DNA from: Mesorhizobium loti R88b
GTDB lineage: Bacteria > Pseudomonadota > Alphaproteobacteria > Rhizobiales > Rhizobiaceae
Length of the DNA stretch: 64,000 nucleotides
Assembly (NCBI RefSeq): GCF_013170845.1
Contig: NZ_CP033367.1
Span: forward strand, 186,001 to 250,000
Direction: 5' to 3'
A program made the translations under genes and the position numbers. The notes beneath the pieces were generated by a model. It made no database searches. It had not been told where the DNA came from and was given only the letters and a program-made list of their open reading frames with translations. Of this stretch, positions 19,880 through 32,204 are shown in pieces. How positions within the stretch are numbered: position 1 is the first letter of the stretch; every line of letters starts with the position of its first letter.

Positions 19880-19966
19880 GGCAGGCTCCGTTTGAGGCCG
19901 GATCGCATCACAGGGCGGGCGGGAAATCCAGAGATATCCTTGCCCGATTCTTCGTCGCGAAAAGGC

Positions 19967-20356
19967 TCACTTCACCGGGTGGGCGGCGAGCCAAGCCTGC
20001 ATCTGCTTGATCTCGGCTTCCTGCGCGGCGATGACGCCTTCGGCGAGCTTGCGGATTTCCGGGTCCTTGCCGTTGGCGAGTTCGACCTTGGCCATGTCGA
20101 TGGCGCCCTGATGGTGCGGGATCATGCCGCGGACGAAGTCTACATCGGCATTGCCGGTGTATTTGACCATCATGCCCTTGTGCATCTTGTCCATCGCCTT
20201 CTTGTAGCCAACGGTGGCAGGGCTTTGTGCCCCCATCGCCATGCCGGCCATGTCATGTTTCATCTCTTCGCTCTGCGCTGGAACGCTTTCGAGGAAGACG
20301 GCGAGCAGCATTCCGGCCGCCATCAGCAAAAGCACGAGTTTTTTAGCCAAGGTCAT
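19967..20356 (-). CDS. DUF305 family secreted protein (copper-associated)
   Basis: A 129-residue protein with an N-terminal signal peptide (AKKLVLLLMAAGMLLAVFL) and a DUF305 ferritin-like helical domain. Metal-ligand candidates are abundant: MKHDMAGMAMG near the N-terminus, then MDKMHKGMM and the family core FVRGMIPHHQGAIDMAK. This family includes copper-binding periplasmic proteins such as CopM. It lies 58 bp downstream of the copper ATPase gene on the same strand and probably shares its copper-induced promoter. Confidence 0.88.
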   Translation of the reverse strand: MTLAKKLVLLLMAAGMLLAVFLESVPAQSEEMKHDMAGMAMGAQSPATVGYKKAMDKMHKGMMVKYTGNADVDFVRGMIPHHQGAIDMAKVELANGKDPEIRKLAEGVIAAQEAEIKQMQAWLAAHPVK

Positions 20357-20414
20357 TCATGGTCTCCTGTTGCTTCGGTGTGGTATTTTGGGGTTTCGTA
20401 TTTGGGGGTTTGGA

Positions 20415-22928
<2,514 letters not shown>

Positions 22929-22961
22929 TCCAAAAATGCCTTTATGCCTCTGTCTAATGCG

Positions 22962-22992
22962 GAGGTAGTGCTTCCAGTAACTGGAAGGTCAA
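22962..22992 (-). promoter_or_regulatory. CueR/MerR-type promoter and operator for the copper ATPase
   Basis: Read on the minus strand, a -35 TTGACC (22992-22987) is followed by a 19-bp spacer and a weak -10 TACCTC (22967-22962). The spacer is filled by a perfect 7-bp dyad CTTCCAG-TTA-CTGGAAG at 22971-22987. A 19-bp spacer with a dyad of this sequence is the hallmark of promoters twisted open by MerR proteins such as CueR or HmrR. It ends 33 bp before the copA start. Confidence 0.88.
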
Positions 22993-23120
22993 GGGCTGTT
23001 TGGATTTTTCGCGTTTTCGGCAGTAGATCGGGCCAGTCGTTCAGAAAAGCCCATACACCGGGGCACAGCATGTGCTAGTAGGTGCCGATATTCCAAAAAT
23101 GATGCCGTTTCCTTTAAACA

Positions 23121-23981
23121 ATGAAATGTCTGGTCATCAATCTCGATCGGTCTACCGACCGTCTCGCCCATATCGCGGCGGAGTTTGCCCGCATCGGCAT
23201 CGCCTTCGAGCGAATCGTTGCAACGGATGCCCGTGACCGTCCTGACCTGATGCTGCAACCACAGCACGTGCTGTACGGAGTCCGGCATTTGACCGCCACC
23301 GAGGTGGCCTGCATGCACAGCCACCGCGCCTGCTGGTCGATCATCGCTCAGGATAGCGCCCCCTATGGCGCAGTGTTCGAGGACGACATCGTGTTTTCGG
23401 CGAAAGCCGGTACGCTGCTTGCCGACATCAGCTGGATTCCAGCGGATGCCGATGTCGTCAAGCTCGAAACATTCTTCAGAAAAACCATGATCCAGCGAAA
23501 AAGGACTGCCGTCGGCAACGGCTTTTTCCTCTCCAGGCTCATCTGGAATCACGTTGGAACCGGCGGCTACATCCTGTCGAGGCAGATGGCACGCGATCTG
23601 TTCGAAGCCACAGCACGGGCCAACGCAGCCGCCGATGATGCGGTCTTCAATCCGGCGTTCCCGACGGCGACCGGCAAGACAATCTACCAGCTCATTCCCG
23701 CGATCTGCGTGCAGGATCAGTTCGTCGGCGACAGATTTCCAAGCCTGCTTTACGAGGAAAGGGAGGCCTCCTGGGACGTAAGCGGGCTCAACACGAAACG
23801 CCGAAGGCCGATCGCCGAGAAGGTATGGAAAGAGACAAGGCGGATCATCGATTGGGTAGCCGACTACAGCAGGCTGCGGCGATTTACGATCGTCCCTTTC
23901 GACGCGCCGGGGGCGCAAGACCAGCCCACATGCGGCGCTGTCGACCGGCCCCATACCCAGCGCCGCGAAAACACGCTATAG
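23121..23981 (+). CDS. Glycosyltransferase family 25 protein
   Basis: A 286-residue protein of the GT25 family, which transfers hexoses during lipooligosaccharide or LPS synthesis. The N-terminal MKCLVINLDRSTDRLAHI and the segment VACMHSHRACW are typical, and FEDDIV supplies the DxD-like acidic cluster for the metal and nucleotide sugar. The donor and acceptor are not known. It is divergent from the copper ATPase and lies 33 bp upstream of glnD, so it may be read into that operon, although the functions are unrelated. Confidence 0.88.
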   Translation: MKCLVINLDRSTDRLAHIAAEFARIGIAFERIVATDARDRPDLMLQPQHVLYGVRHLTATEVACMHSHRACWSIIAQDSAPYGAVFEDDIVFSAKAGTLLADISWIPADADVVKLETFFRKTMIQRKRTAVGNGFFLSRLIWNHVGTGGYILSRQMARDLFEATARANAAADDAVFNPAFPTATGKTIYQLIPAICVQDQFVGDRFPSLLYEEREASWDVSGLNTKRRRPIAEKVWKETRRIIDWVADYSRLRRFTIVPFDAPGAQDQPTCGAVDRPHTQRRENTL

Positions 23982-24014
23982 ACGCCGCCCAAAAGGCAAG
24001 GCCAACCGGTACCT

Positions 24015-26816
24015 ATGGCGAAAATCTCCCTGAAGCTCGATGAACTGATCGACGGCGAAGCCTTGCGACGCGAGATGACCGCGCTGACGACGGCCACCGA
24101 CGGCGATGGTTCCGGGAAGGCCGCCCGTGCCGGCGCTCTGCAGCTTCTCAAGACCCGGCTCGCCGAAGGCCGAAAGATCGCCGAGGCAATGCTGATGGAG
24201 GACGGCGGCGGCAATGCCTGCGCCGAGCGGCTGTCGCATCTCATGGATGAGCTGATCCGGGCGCTTTACGATTTCGCGGCAAACCACGTCTACCGGGTGA
24301 AGAACCGGTCGTCTGCGGAGCGCATGGCCGTCGTGGCGGTCGGCGGCTACGGCCGCGGCACGCTGGCGCCGGGATCCGACATCGATCTTCTGTTCCTTTT
24401 GCCCTACAAGCAGACGCCGTGGGGCGAACAGACCGTCGAATACATGCTCTACATGCTGTGGGATCTGGGCTTAAAGGTCGGCCACGCCACCCGCAACATC
24501 GATGAGTGCCTGAGGCTGTCGCGCACCGACATCACCATCCGCACCTCGATCCTGGAAGCGCGATTCCTGTGGGGCGAACGCAAGCTTTACGACGAGCTGA
24601 TGCTGCGCTTCGACCATGAGGTGGTGCGCACCACCGGTCCGGAATATGTCCAGGCCAAGCTCGCCGAACGCGACGAACGCCATGCCAAGGCCGGCGAGAG
24701 CCGCTATCTGGTCGAACCCAATGTCAAGGACGGCAAGGGCGGCCTGCGCGACCTGCAGACGCTGTTCTGGATCGGCAAGTATTTCTACCGGGTGCGTACC
24801 GGCGAGGAACTGGTCGACAAGGGCGTCTTCACCGAGGCCGAGTACCGCGAGTTCCAGAAGGCCGAGGATTTCCTGTGGGCGGTGCGCTGCCACATGCATT
24901 TCCTCACCGGCAAGCCCGAGGAACGGCTGCATTTCGACATCCAGCGCGAGATTGCCGAACGGCTTGGCTACACGACCCATCCCGGCTTGTCGGCGGTCGA
25001 GCGCTTCATGAAGCACTACTTCCTGGTCGCCAAGGATGTCGGCGACCTTACCCGCATCTTCTGTGCCGCGCTCGAGGAGGAGCAGGCCAAGCACGTGCCG
25101 GGCTTCAACCGCATCTTCCTCACCTTCCAGCGCCGCAAGCGCAAGCTCGCCGGCACGTCCGATTTCATTGTCGACAACCACCGTATCAACATCGCCGACG
25201 ACCAGGTGTTCGAGCGCGATCCGGTCAATCTGCTCCGACTGTTCTGGTTCGCCGACAAGCACGGGCTGGAGTTCCATCCCGATGCGCTGAAGCTGCTCAC
25301 CCGCTCGCTTGGCCTGGTCAACAAGTCGCTGCGTCGCGATGAGGAGGCCAACCGGCTGTTCCTCGACATATTGACCTCCGACCGCAATGCCGAACTCAAT
25401 CTGCGGCGCATGAACGAGGCCGGACTGCTGGGCAGGCTGATCCCCGATTTCGGCAAGATCGTCGCCATGATGCAGTTCTCGATGTACCATCACTATACGG
25501 TCGACGAGCACCTGATCCGCTGCATCGGCGTGCTGGCCGAGATCGAGCGCGGCGACGGCGAAAAGGTGCATCCGCTGTCGCATTCGCTGATGCCGGGCCT
25601 GAGGAAGAGCCGCGAGGCGCTCTATGTCGCCGTGCTGCTGCACGACATCGCCAAGGGCAGGCTGGAGGATCACTCCGAGGCCGGCGCCCGGATCGCACGC
25701 CGCATCTGCCCGCATATGGGGATGTCCGCCGCCGACACTGAAACGGTTGCCTGGCTGGTCGAGAACCACCTCGTCATGTCGATGACGGCGCAGACGCGCG
25801 ACCTCAATGACCGCAAGACAATCGAGGATTTCGCCGCGATCGTGCAGTCGGTCGAGCGGCTGAAGATGCTTTTGATCCTCACTGTCTGCGACATAAGGGG
25901 CGTCGGACCGGGGGTGTGGAACGGCTGGAAGGGCCAGCTGCTGCGCACGCTCTACTATGAGACCGAACTGCTTTTGACCGGCGGCTTTTCGGAAGTTTCG
26001 CGTGCCCAGCGCACGGCCGCGTCACGCGAACGCCTGGCCGAAGCGCTTGCCGACTGGCCCGAGAAGGACCGCAAGCGCTATGTCGGGCTGCACTACGAGA
26101 ACTATCTGCTGGCCGTCGACCTGCCGGATCAGCTGCGGCATGCCGAATTCATCCGTGAGGCGGACGCGGCCGGCAACAGGCTCGCCACCATGGTCAAGAC
26201 CCACCAATTCGAGGGGGTTACCGAAATCACCGTGCTGGCGCAGGACCATCCCCGCCTGCTGTCGGTGATCGCAGGTGCCTGTGCCGGGGCCGGCGGCAAC
26301 ATCGTCGACGCGCAGATCTTCACCACCTCGGACGGCCGTGCGCTGGACACGATCCTGATCTCGAGGGAATTCGACCGCGACGAGGATGAGCGCCGGCGCG
26401 CCGAGCGTGTCGGCCGGCTGATCGAGGACGTGCTGTCGGGCAAGAGCTGGCTGCCGGAGATGATCGAGAAGCGCACCAAGCCCAGGCGCGGATCCAAGGT
26501 GTTCAAGATCCCGCCGCGCGCCGAAATCCGCAACACGCTGTCGAACCGATTCTCGGTCATCGAGGTCGAGGGGCTCGACCGGCCCGGCCTGCTGTCGGAG
26601 ATCACCGGGACCTTGTCCGACCTGTCGCTCGACATCGCCTCGGCGCACATCACCACCTTCGGCGAAAAGGTCATCGACACATTCTATGTCACCGACCTCA
26701 CCGGCCAGAAGATCGACAGCCCGGCCCGCATCAACACGATCCGCAACCGGCTGATGGCGACGCTGGAAGGCATCGCGCCCGAACGCGGCGGCAAGGCCAG
26801 GGCGGCCGCCGAGTGA
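24015..26816 (+). CDS. glnD: PII uridylyltransferase / uridylyl-removing enzyme GlnD
   Basis: A 933-residue bifunctional nitrogen sensor that uridylylates PII proteins when glutamine is low and reverses this when it is high. Domains in order: nucleotidyltransferase ([20 protein letters not shown] near residue 115), a helical region, an HD hydrolase domain ([18 protein letters not shown], around 545-560), and two C-terminal ACT domains for glutamine sensing ([18 protein letters not shown] and [15 protein letters not shown]). All key motifs are intact. It heads a row with murJ 43 bp downstream, an order common in rhizobia. Confidence 0.97.
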   Translation: MAKISLKLDELIDGEALRREMTALTTATDGDGSGKAARAGALQLLKTRLAEGRKIAEAMLMEDGGGNACAERLSHLMDELIRALYDFAANHVYRVKNRSSAERMAVVAVGGYGRGTLAPGSDIDLLFLLPYKQTPWGEQTVEYMLYMLWDLGLKVGHATRNIDECLRLSRTDITIRTSILEARFLWGERKLYDELMLRFDHEVVRTTGPEYVQAKLAERDERHAKAGESRYLVEPNVKDGKGGLRDLQTLFWIGKYFYRVRTGEELVDKGVFTEAEYREFQKAEDFLWAVRCHMHFLTGKPEERLHFDIQREIAERLGYTTHPGLSAVERFMKHYFLVAKDVGDLTRIFCAALEEEQAKHVPGFNRIFLTFQRRKRKLAGTSDFIVDNHRINIADDQVFERDPVNLLRLFWFADKHGLEFHPDALKLLTRSLGLVNKSLRRDEEANRLFLDILTSDRNAELNLRRMNEAGLLGRLIPDFGKIVAMMQFSMYHHYTVDEHLIRCIGVLAEIERGDGEKVHPLSHSLMPGLRKSREALYVAVLLHDIAKGRLEDHSEAGARIARRICPHMGMSAADTETVAWLVENHLVMSMTAQTRDLNDRKTIEDFAAIVQSVERLKMLLILTVCDIRGVGPGVWNGWKGQLLRTLYYETELLLTGGFSEVSRAQRTAASRERLAEALADWPEKDRKRYVGLHYENYLLAVDLPDQLRHAEFIREADAAGNRLATMVKTHQFEGVTEITVLAQDHPRLLSVIAGACAGAGGNIVDAQIFTTSDGRALDTILISREFDRDEDERRRAERVGRLIEDVLSGKSWLPEMIEKRTKPRRGSKVFKIPPRAEIRNTLSNRFSVIEVEGLDRPGLLSEITGTLSDLSLDIASAHITTFGEKVIDTFYVTDLTGQKIDSPARINTIRNRLMATLEGIAPERGGKARAAAE

Positions 26817-26859
26817 CGACAATTTCCCCTTCCCAATTCCGCAGGCAGTTTCCAGACTT

Positions 26860-28458
26860 ATGAGCCTCGTCAAGAAATTCGCAACGGTTGCTTCCGGCAC
26901 GCTGATGAGCCGCGCGCTTGGCTTTGGCCGCGAGATGCTGATGGCGGCAGCGCTCGGCACCGGACCGGTGGCCGATGCCTTCAACGCCGCCTTCCAGTTT
27001 CCCAACACCTTTCGCCGGCTGTTCGCCGAAGGCGCCTTCAACGCCGCCTTCGTGCCGCTGTTTGCCAAGGAGATCGAGACGCACGGCACCGACGGCGCCA
27101 AACGCTTTTCGGAGGAAGTGTTCGGCGTGCTGTTCTCGGCGCTGCTGGCGCTGACCATCGCCATGGAACTGGCGATGCCGCTGATCGTGCGCTATCTGGT
27201 GGCACCGGGTTTCGCCGACACGCCGGGCAAGTTCGAGACGACCGTCACGCTGGCGACGATCATGTTCCCGTATCTGATCTGCATGTCGCTTGCGGCCATG
27301 ATGGCCGGCATGCTGAATTCCCTGCGCCGCTATTTCGCGGCTGCCGTCGCACCCGCTTTCCTCAACATCATCCTCATCAGCGTGCTTGGCTATGCGTGGT
27401 ACCACGGCATGGATGCGCGTGCCGTTGGTTTCGGCCTGTCCTGGGGCGTGTTGGCGGCGGGGCTCGTGCAACTCGCCATCGTCTGGGTGGCGGTGCGCAA
27501 CGCCGGCATCGCGATCGGCTTTCGCCGCCCCAAGCTGACGCCCAACGTCAAGCGGCTGCTGATCCTGGCGCTGCCGGCGGCGATCACCGGCGGCATCACC
27601 CAGATCAACCAGCTGATCGGCACGGCGATCGCCTCGGCGCAGGACAGTGCCGTGTCCTCGCTTGCCTATGCCGACCGCGTCTACCAGTTGCCGCTCGGCG
27701 TCGTCGGCGTGGCGGTGGCAATCGTGCTGCTGCCCGAACTGTCGCGGGCCCTGAAGTCGGGCAATTTGATCGAGGCCGCCAATCTGCAGAACCGCTCGGT
27801 CGAGTTCACGCTGTTCATGACCTTGCCGGCGGCGGCCGCACTCTGGGTCATGGCCGAGCCGATCGTACGGCTGGTCTATGAGCGTGGCGCGTTCGCCGCT
27901 AACCATTCGACGCCGACGGTGGCGGCGATCCTGGCTATCTTCGGTCTGGGCCTGCCGGCCTTCGTGCTGATCAAGGCCTTCACCCCGGGCTATTTCGCGC
28001 GCGAGGACACGCGCACGCCAATGACCTTCGCCGCCATTTCGGTGGCGGTGAACGTTGCCACCGCATTGACCCTGTTTCCCAGAATGGGCGCGCCCGGCAT
28101 TGCGGTCGCCTCGGCCGTGGCCGGCTGGGTCAACGCGGTGATGCTGCTTGCCGTGCTGATCCGGCGCGGCCATTGGGGCCGCGACGTGCCGTTGCTGAAG
28201 CGCATTCCACGGCTGGTGCTGTCGGCGGTCGTGATGGCGGTGGCGCTGTATTTCGCCGAGCACTATTTCGCCGCGAGACTCGGACCAGGCTCGCCGCTGG
28301 TCGTCAAGGCGACGACGGTGCTGGCGCTGGTTGCCGGCGGAGCGCTGCTTTATTTTGTAACCGCCTTCGCCACCGGTGGCGCAGATTTCGGCATGATCCG
28401 GCGCAATGTCGGGCGCAAGGGACCGCCAGCGCCTAAGGAACAATCTCCAGATCCGTAA
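26860..28458 (+). CDS. murJ: Lipid II flippase MurJ
   Basis: A 532-residue polytopic inner-membrane protein of the MurJ/MviN family that moves lipid II to the periplasmic face for peptidoglycan synthesis. The N-terminus LVKKFATVASGTLMSRALGF and the stretch FRRLFAEGAFNAAFVPLF are highly characteristic, with about 14 hydrophobic helices following. It follows glnD by 43 bp. Its last 26 bp overlap the 3' end of the vapC gene on the other strand, so the C-terminal residues may have been changed by arrival of that cassette. Confidence 0.96.
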   Translation: MSLVKKFATVASGTLMSRALGFGREMLMAAALGTGPVADAFNAAFQFPNTFRRLFAEGAFNAAFVPLFAKEIETHGTDGAKRFSEEVFGVLFSALLALTIAMELAMPLIVRYLVAPGFADTPGKFETTVTLATIMFPYLICMSLAAMMAGMLNSLRRYFAAAVAPAFLNIILISVLGYAWYHGMDARAVGFGLSWGVLAAGLVQLAIVWVAVRNAGIAIGFRRPKLTPNVKRLLILALPAAITGGITQINQLIGTAIASAQDSAVSSLAYADRVYQLPLGVVGVAVAIVLLPELSRALKSGNLIEAANLQNRSVEFTLFMTLPAAAALWVMAEPIVRLVYERGAFAANHSTPTVAAILAIFGLGLPAFVLIKAFTPGYFAREDTRTPMTFAAISVAVNVATALTLFPRMGAPGIAVASAVAGWVNAVMLLAVLIRRGHWGRDVPLLKRIPRLVLSAVVMAVALYFAEHYFAARLGPGSPLVVKATTVLALVAGGALLYFVTAFATGGADFGMIRRNVGRKGPPAPKEQSPDP

Positions 28459-28837
28459 GCCGGAATTCGTCGGCCGTCGAAAGCACCGGAACAGCATAAT
28501 AGCGCGCGCAAGCGTAATGAAAGCAGTCCGCCAAATTCAATCGGATGGCGTTGTTGCGAAATCGCGAAGCGGCCTCAATGGACAACGACGTTGTGTCAGA
28601 GGCTGGCGGAAGCTCCCGCAAGGCGATAGCCCGCTCTTCAAGAAAACGGCTGACTATCTTGAGGCTCACTTCGACCGGTACTGCCAGCTTTTCGGATCGC
28701 GAAAGCGCCATTGATGCTTCCCATACAGCGATCGCTGACGTGAACGGAGCAGATGCTTCGACGATCGCTTGCGCACAGCGTTCGGCTTCGGCCTCTTGGC
28801 TCAACATCGCAACAATAGCGGCAGCGTCGACAAACAT
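28433..28837 (-). CDS. vapC: VapC-like PIN-domain toxin
   Basis: A 134-residue PIN-domain ribonuclease, the toxin of a type II toxin-antitoxin pair. The first acidic residue is in [12 protein letters not shown] (Asp4). A middle Glu lies in AVWEASMAL, and the C-terminal acidic residues are in LADCFHYACA and STADEF, which together form the Mg-binding quartet. Such toxins usually cleave tRNA or rRNA. The start overlaps the antitoxin stop by one base (TGATG), giving translational coupling. The 3' end overlaps murJ by 26 bp on the opposite strand. Confidence 0.9.
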   Translation of the reverse strand: MFVDAAAIVAMLSQEAEAERCAQAIVEASAPFTSAIAVWEASMALSRSEKLAVPVEVSLKIVSRFLEERAIALRELPPASDTTSLSIEAASRFRNNAIRLNLADCFHYACARYYAVPVLSTADEFRLTDLEIVP

Positions 28838-29082
28838 CAGTCTTCGCCTGACAATTCGTCGTAGACTGACCGCGGAAGCGGATTGCGTGCCTGCTCGCTC
28901 AACTCAATCCCGAACTCGGTGCGGAGCCTTGCCGCCGTCTCCAAGGGTGTCTCGCGGTTGCGACGACGTTCCAAAGCCTCGCGCATGGCGATCACGATTG
29001 CCTCGGTGATGCCAACGCCCTCGATCCTGGCGAAGGCACGCGTCAGGCTATCCGCTTCCTTGTTGTTGATGTTGATCGTCAT
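28837..29082 (-). CDS. vapB: VapB-like antitoxin
   Basis: An 81-residue antitoxin starting [18 protein letters not shown]. The N-terminal half resembles a ribbon-helix-helix DNA-binding unit of the PSK/Rv0623 type ([20 protein letters not shown], then REALERRR). The Glu/Arg-rich C-terminal half would wrap the toxin. The ATG at 29082 was chosen over an in-frame start 42 bases upstream because it begins at the conserved strand. A dyad candidate operator lies 31-50 bp upstream. Confidence 0.85.
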   Translation of the reverse strand: MTININNKEADSLTRAFARIEGVGITEAIVIAMREALERRRNRETPLETAARLRTEFGIELSEQARNPLPRSVYDELSGED

Positions 29083-29112
29083 GTTCGTCTTTGCACCGAT
29101 ATGTAGCAGAAA

Positions 29113-29132
29113 TAATGTAGTCATCTACACTA
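29113..29132 (-). promoter_or_regulatory. Candidate VapBC autoregulatory operator
   Basis: A dyad TAATGTAG-TCAT-CTACACTA (7 of 8 positions paired) lies 31 bp upstream of the vapB start. A further TGTAG half-site occurs at 29102-29106. VapBC complexes repress their own promoter by binding inverted repeats of this size, so the position and symmetry fit. Binding is an inference. Confidence 0.55.
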
Positions 29133-29266
29133 CGGAGTCAACATCCTACGGTTCGTTTGGGGTCGAAGCACTCTTGATCCGCCCCGCACTCTCGTCCATA
29201 AGCGCGCCGTCTAAAAGACTTTCGCCGCGCGCGAAACGGCCCTCCACAAGCCCTGAGGAAAACCCG

Positions 29267-30334
29267 ATGTCCGCCTTCAAGCCCCTCGTCTTCTCCGGTG
29301 TCCAGCCGACCGGCAATCTGCATCTCGGCAACTATCTCGGCGCCATCAAGAAATTCGTCGCCCTGCAGGAAACGTCCGACTGCATCTATTGCGTCGTCGA
29401 CCTGCATTCGCTGACCGCGCAACTCGTCCATGACGACCTTGCCGACCAGACACGCTCGATCACCGCCGCCTTCCTCGCCTCCGGCATCGACCCGAAGAAG
29501 CACATTGTCTTCAACCAGTCGCGGGTGATGCAGCATGCCGAGCTCGCCTGGATCTTCAATTGCGTCGCGCGCATCGGCTGGATGAACAAGATGACGCAGT
29601 TCAAGGACAAGGCCGGCAAGGACCGCGAGAATGCCTCGCTGGGGCTGCTCGCCTATCCCTCGCTGATGGCTGCCGACATCCTGCTCTATCGTGCCACGCA
29701 TGTGCCGGTGGGTGAGGACCAGAAGCAGCATCTGGAGCTGACCCGCGACATCGCGCAGAAATTCAACAATGATTTTTCCGACCGCATCGCCAGGCTTGGC
29801 GTCGGCGTCGAGATGCAGATCGGCGAGGAGACGGTGAATGGTTTCTTCCCGATCACCGAGCCCGTCATTGGCGGCCCGGCGGCGCGCATCATGAGCCTGC
29901 GCGACGGGTCGAAGAAGATGTCGAAGTCGGACCCGTCGGACCTGTCGCGCATCAATCTGACTGACGATGCCGACACCATCTCGAAGAAGATCCGCAAGGC
30001 CAAGACCGATCCGGAAGCCTTGCCGAGCGAAGTCGACGGCTTGGAAAGCCGGCCGGAAGCTGAAAACCTGGTCGGCATCTACGCCGGGCTGGCCGAGATG
30101 TCGAAGGCCGACGTGCTCAGGGAATTTGGCGGCCAGCAGTTTTCGGTGTTCAAGCCGGCGCTGGCCGACCTCGCGGTGGAGCGACTGGCGCCGATCGCCG
30201 CCGAGATGCGCCGCATCGAAGGCGACCGCGCCTATGTCGACGCCGTGCTCAAGGACGGCGGCGAACGCGCCGGCGTGCTGGCTGAGACCACGATGAAGAC
30301 CGTGCGCGACATCATCGGCCTTCTGCAGGGCTGA
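29267..30334 (+). CDS. trpS: Tryptophan--tRNA ligase
   Basis: Class I aminoacyl-tRNA synthetase of 355 residues, charging tRNA-Trp. The HIGH-type motif is in [17 protein letters not shown] near the N-terminus, and the KMSKS loop is KKMSKSD in the C-terminal half. Length and layout are normal. The ATG at 29267 follows a GAGGAA ribosome site; the open frame upstream through the vapB region is not native. The vapBC pair on the other strand separates it from murJ. Confidence 0.97.
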   Translation: MSAFKPLVFSGVQPTGNLHLGNYLGAIKKFVALQETSDCIYCVVDLHSLTAQLVHDDLADQTRSITAAFLASGIDPKKHIVFNQSRVMQHAELAWIFNCVARIGWMNKMTQFKDKAGKDRENASLGLLAYPSLMAADILLYRATHVPVGEDQKQHLELTRDIAQKFNNDFSDRIARLGVGVEMQIGEETVNGFFPITEPVIGGPAARIMSLRDGSKKMSKSDPSDLSRINLTDDADTISKKIRKAKTDPEALPSEVDGLESRPEAENLVGIYAGLAEMSKADVLREFGGQQFSVFKPALADLAVERLAPIAAEMRRIEGDRAYVDAVLKDGGERAGVLAETTMKTVRDIIGLLQG

Positions 30335-30364
30335 GCCCGGCCTCGGTGCACTGCATCAACACTG

Positions 30365-30398
30365 GCACAAGACCGGCGGCTTGCCGCCGGTCTTGTGC
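30365..30398 (+). terminator. Perfect 16-bp hairpin downstream of trpS
   Basis: GCACAAGACCGGCGGC, a TT, then the exact complement GCCGCCGGTCTTGTGC. No T-run follows, so it may be a weak or Rho-assisted terminator, or an mRNA-stabilising stem between trpS and the universal stress gene. Confidence 0.7.
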
Positions 30399-30438
30399 GG
30401 TGGCAGATTGCGGCCGAAAACACATCGAGTAGATAGAC

Positions 30439-30930
30439 ATGGTCTCCAAACGCCTCAGTCGCGAAGCCGGCCATCGCAGGAAATTCCTGACGATCATCGA
30501 CGACACGCCGGAGTGCGAGCGCGCCGTCGCCTACGCCTCGAAACGCGCGCTGAGCACCAGCGGCACGCTGGTGCTGCTCTATGTCATCGAGCCGGACGAT
30601 TTCCAGCACTGGCTGGGCGTCGAGAAGATCATGCGCGAGGAGGCGACCGCCACGGCACGCGCGGCCCTGGACAGCTACGCCAACAAAGTGCGCGAGAAGC
30701 TCGGCATCGAGCCGGAGATGGTGGTGCGCGAAGGCAAGCCGACGGAAGAAATCCACAAGCTGATCGAGGAAGACCAGGACATCGCCATCTTGGTGCTGGC
30801 GGCCGGCGCCGGCAAGGAGGGACCGGGGCCACTGGTCGGCGCGGTGGCCGGCAAGGGTGCGGCTTTCCCTATTCCCGTCACAGTGGTGCCGCAGAATCTG
30901 TCCGATGAAGAGATCGATAGTCTCGCCTGA
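30439..30930 (+). CDS. Universal stress protein (UspA family)
   Basis: A 163-residue single-domain Usp. The fold starts with RRKFLTIIDDTPECERAV and includes a middle segment VLLYVIEPDD. The C-terminal ATP-binding loop is modified: the usual G-x2-G-x9-G-S/T appears as AAGAGKEGPGPLVGAVAGKG, so ATP binding is plausible but not certain. Such proteins help survival under stress by an unclear mechanism. It sits between trpS and nfu, an order often seen in rhizobia. Confidence 0.85.
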   Translation: MVSKRLSREAGHRRKFLTIIDDTPECERAVAYASKRALSTSGTLVLLYVIEPDDFQHWLGVEKIMREEATATARAALDSYANKVREKLGIEPEMVVREGKPTEEIHKLIEEDQDIAILVLAAGAGKEGPGPLVGAVAGKGAAFPIPVTVVPQNLSDEEIDSLA

Positions 30931-31075
30931 GCCCGCCAGGGATCCTGTTCCCCAGCCAGCAAAAACATTCCACCAGCCAGCCATTCCAGTGATGCGTTTC
31001 GCTTGAATGTCCAGCCGATAGAGCCTATTTAGAACTATTCCAAACTATCTGCCCGAAACGGGCACGGAGGCGGCC

Positions 31076-31645
31076 ATGTTCATCCAGACCGAATCGACGC
31101 CCAATCCGGCGACGCTGAAATTCCTGCCCGGCAAGGAAGTGCTGCTGGAAGGCACCGCGGATTTCCGCGATGCCGACAGTGCGGCCACGGCCTCGCCGCT
31201 CGCCGGTCGGCTGTTCGAAATCCCTGGCGTTACCGGCGTCTTTTTCGGCTACGACTTCATCACCGTGACCAAGGACGGTCCCGACTGGCAGCACCTGAAG
31301 CCGGCGCTTCTTGGCGCCATCATGGAGCATTTCATGTCGGGCGCGCCCGTCATGGCCAAGGCCGGCCCTGCCGCCGAGACCAGCGAGACCGGTGAATTCT
31401 ACGACAAGGCTGACGAGGAACTCGTCGTCACCATCAAGGAGTTGCTCGACACGCGAGTACGCCCTGCGGTGGCCCAGGATGGCGGCGACATTACCTTCCG
31501 CGGCTTCGAGAATGGCACCGTGTTCCTGCACATGAAGGGCGCCTGCGCGGGTTGCCCGTCATCGACGGCGACGCTGAAGCACGGCATCCAGAACCTGTTG
31601 CGGCATTTCGTGCCCGAAGTGCAGCAGGTCGAACAGGTCTCCTGA
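31076..31645 (+). CDS. NifU-family (Nfu) iron-sulfur cluster carrier
   Basis: A 189-residue Fe-S scaffold or carrier. The N-terminal Nfu_N domain (MFIQTESTPNPATLKFLPG, residues 1-90) is followed by a NifU C-terminal domain (115-185) with the cluster-binding CAGC at Cys157 and Cys160. This is the housekeeping Nfu layout of mitochondria and alphaproteobacteria, not the nitrogenase-specific NifU, which has extra domains. It likely hands 4Fe-4S clusters to apoproteins. Confidence 0.93.
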   Translation: MFIQTESTPNPATLKFLPGKEVLLEGTADFRDADSAATASPLAGRLFEIPGVTGVFFGYDFITVTKDGPDWQHLKPALLGAIMEHFMSGAPVMAKAGPAAETSETGEFYDKADEELVVTIKELLDTRVRPAVAQDGGDITFRGFENGTVFLHMKGACAGCPSSTATLKHGIQNLLRHFVPEVQQVEQVS

Positions 31646-31727
31646 CCCACCTTTGATAATTCTACCCTGCTGACCATCTGGTCCGATTTTCTTCGGCTCC
31701 GGGTTATCGATCAGAAGGAACTCCAAG

Positions 31728-32054
31728 ATGATCTACGAACTTCGGGTTTACCGGGCTTTGCCGGGACGCTTGCCAGCGCTTCTTGATCGCTTCGACAAGA
31801 TCACGCTCAAATTATGGGAAAAGCACGGTATTCGCCAAGCGGGTTTCTTTACCACGCTGATCGGTGCTTCGAACAACGAACTGACCTATTTGCTGGCATG
31901 GGAATCGCTGGCCGAACGCGAAGAGCGCTGGGCGGCGTTCGTGAAGGACCCTGCCTGGAAGCAGGCGCGGGAAGATTCCGAGCGTGATGGCCAGATCACC
32001 GAGACAATCACCAACCAAATTTTGGTTCCCACCTCGTTCTCGGCGGTGTCCTGA
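31728..32054 (+). CDS. NIPSNAP family protein
   Basis: A 108-residue protein with one NIPSNAP/ferredoxin-like alpha-beta domain, beginning MIYELRVYRALPGRLPALLD and including LTYLLAWESLAEREERWAAF. The bacterial role is unknown; stand-alone members often sit with monooxygenases or hydrolases, none of which is present here. It is followed by a clear hairpin terminator. Confidence 0.88.
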   Translation: MIYELRVYRALPGRLPALLDRFDKITLKLWEKHGIRQAGFFTTLIGASNNELTYLLAWESLAEREERWAAFVKDPAWKQAREDSERDGQITETITNQILVPTSFSAVS

Positions 32055-32086
32055 CCGCCGAGCAGGCGTCGCATCGCGCAAATAAC

Positions 32087-32117
32087 AAAAAACCGGGCCG
32101 AATTGCCCGGTTTTCTG
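32087..32117. terminator. Bidirectional intrinsic terminator
   Basis: Stem AAAACCGGGC (32089-32098), six-base loop, then GCCCGGTTTT (32105-32114), flanked by an A-run on the left and TCTGTTT on the right. It can end the NIPSNAP transcript on the plus strand and the L,D-transpeptidase transcript from the other side. Confidence 0.85.
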
Positions 32118-32204
32118 TTTGGGACGTCCGTTGTTGCCTAGACGGTCCGCGTACGAAACCTTGTCTTCTCGTTTGACCATGATCCCGCGAGGGGATCGTG
32201 GTCC

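Noticed and set aside
26731..28497. A 588-codon open frame on the minus strand across murJ
   Set aside because: Antisense shadow in GC-rich DNA; composition is dominated by Arg, Gln, His and Gly and murJ is intact on the other strand.
31076..31645. Nitrogen-fixation NifU and a symbiosis island
   Set aside because: The protein has the short Nfu_N plus NifU C-terminal layout of housekeeping carriers, and no nif, fix or nod genes are present.
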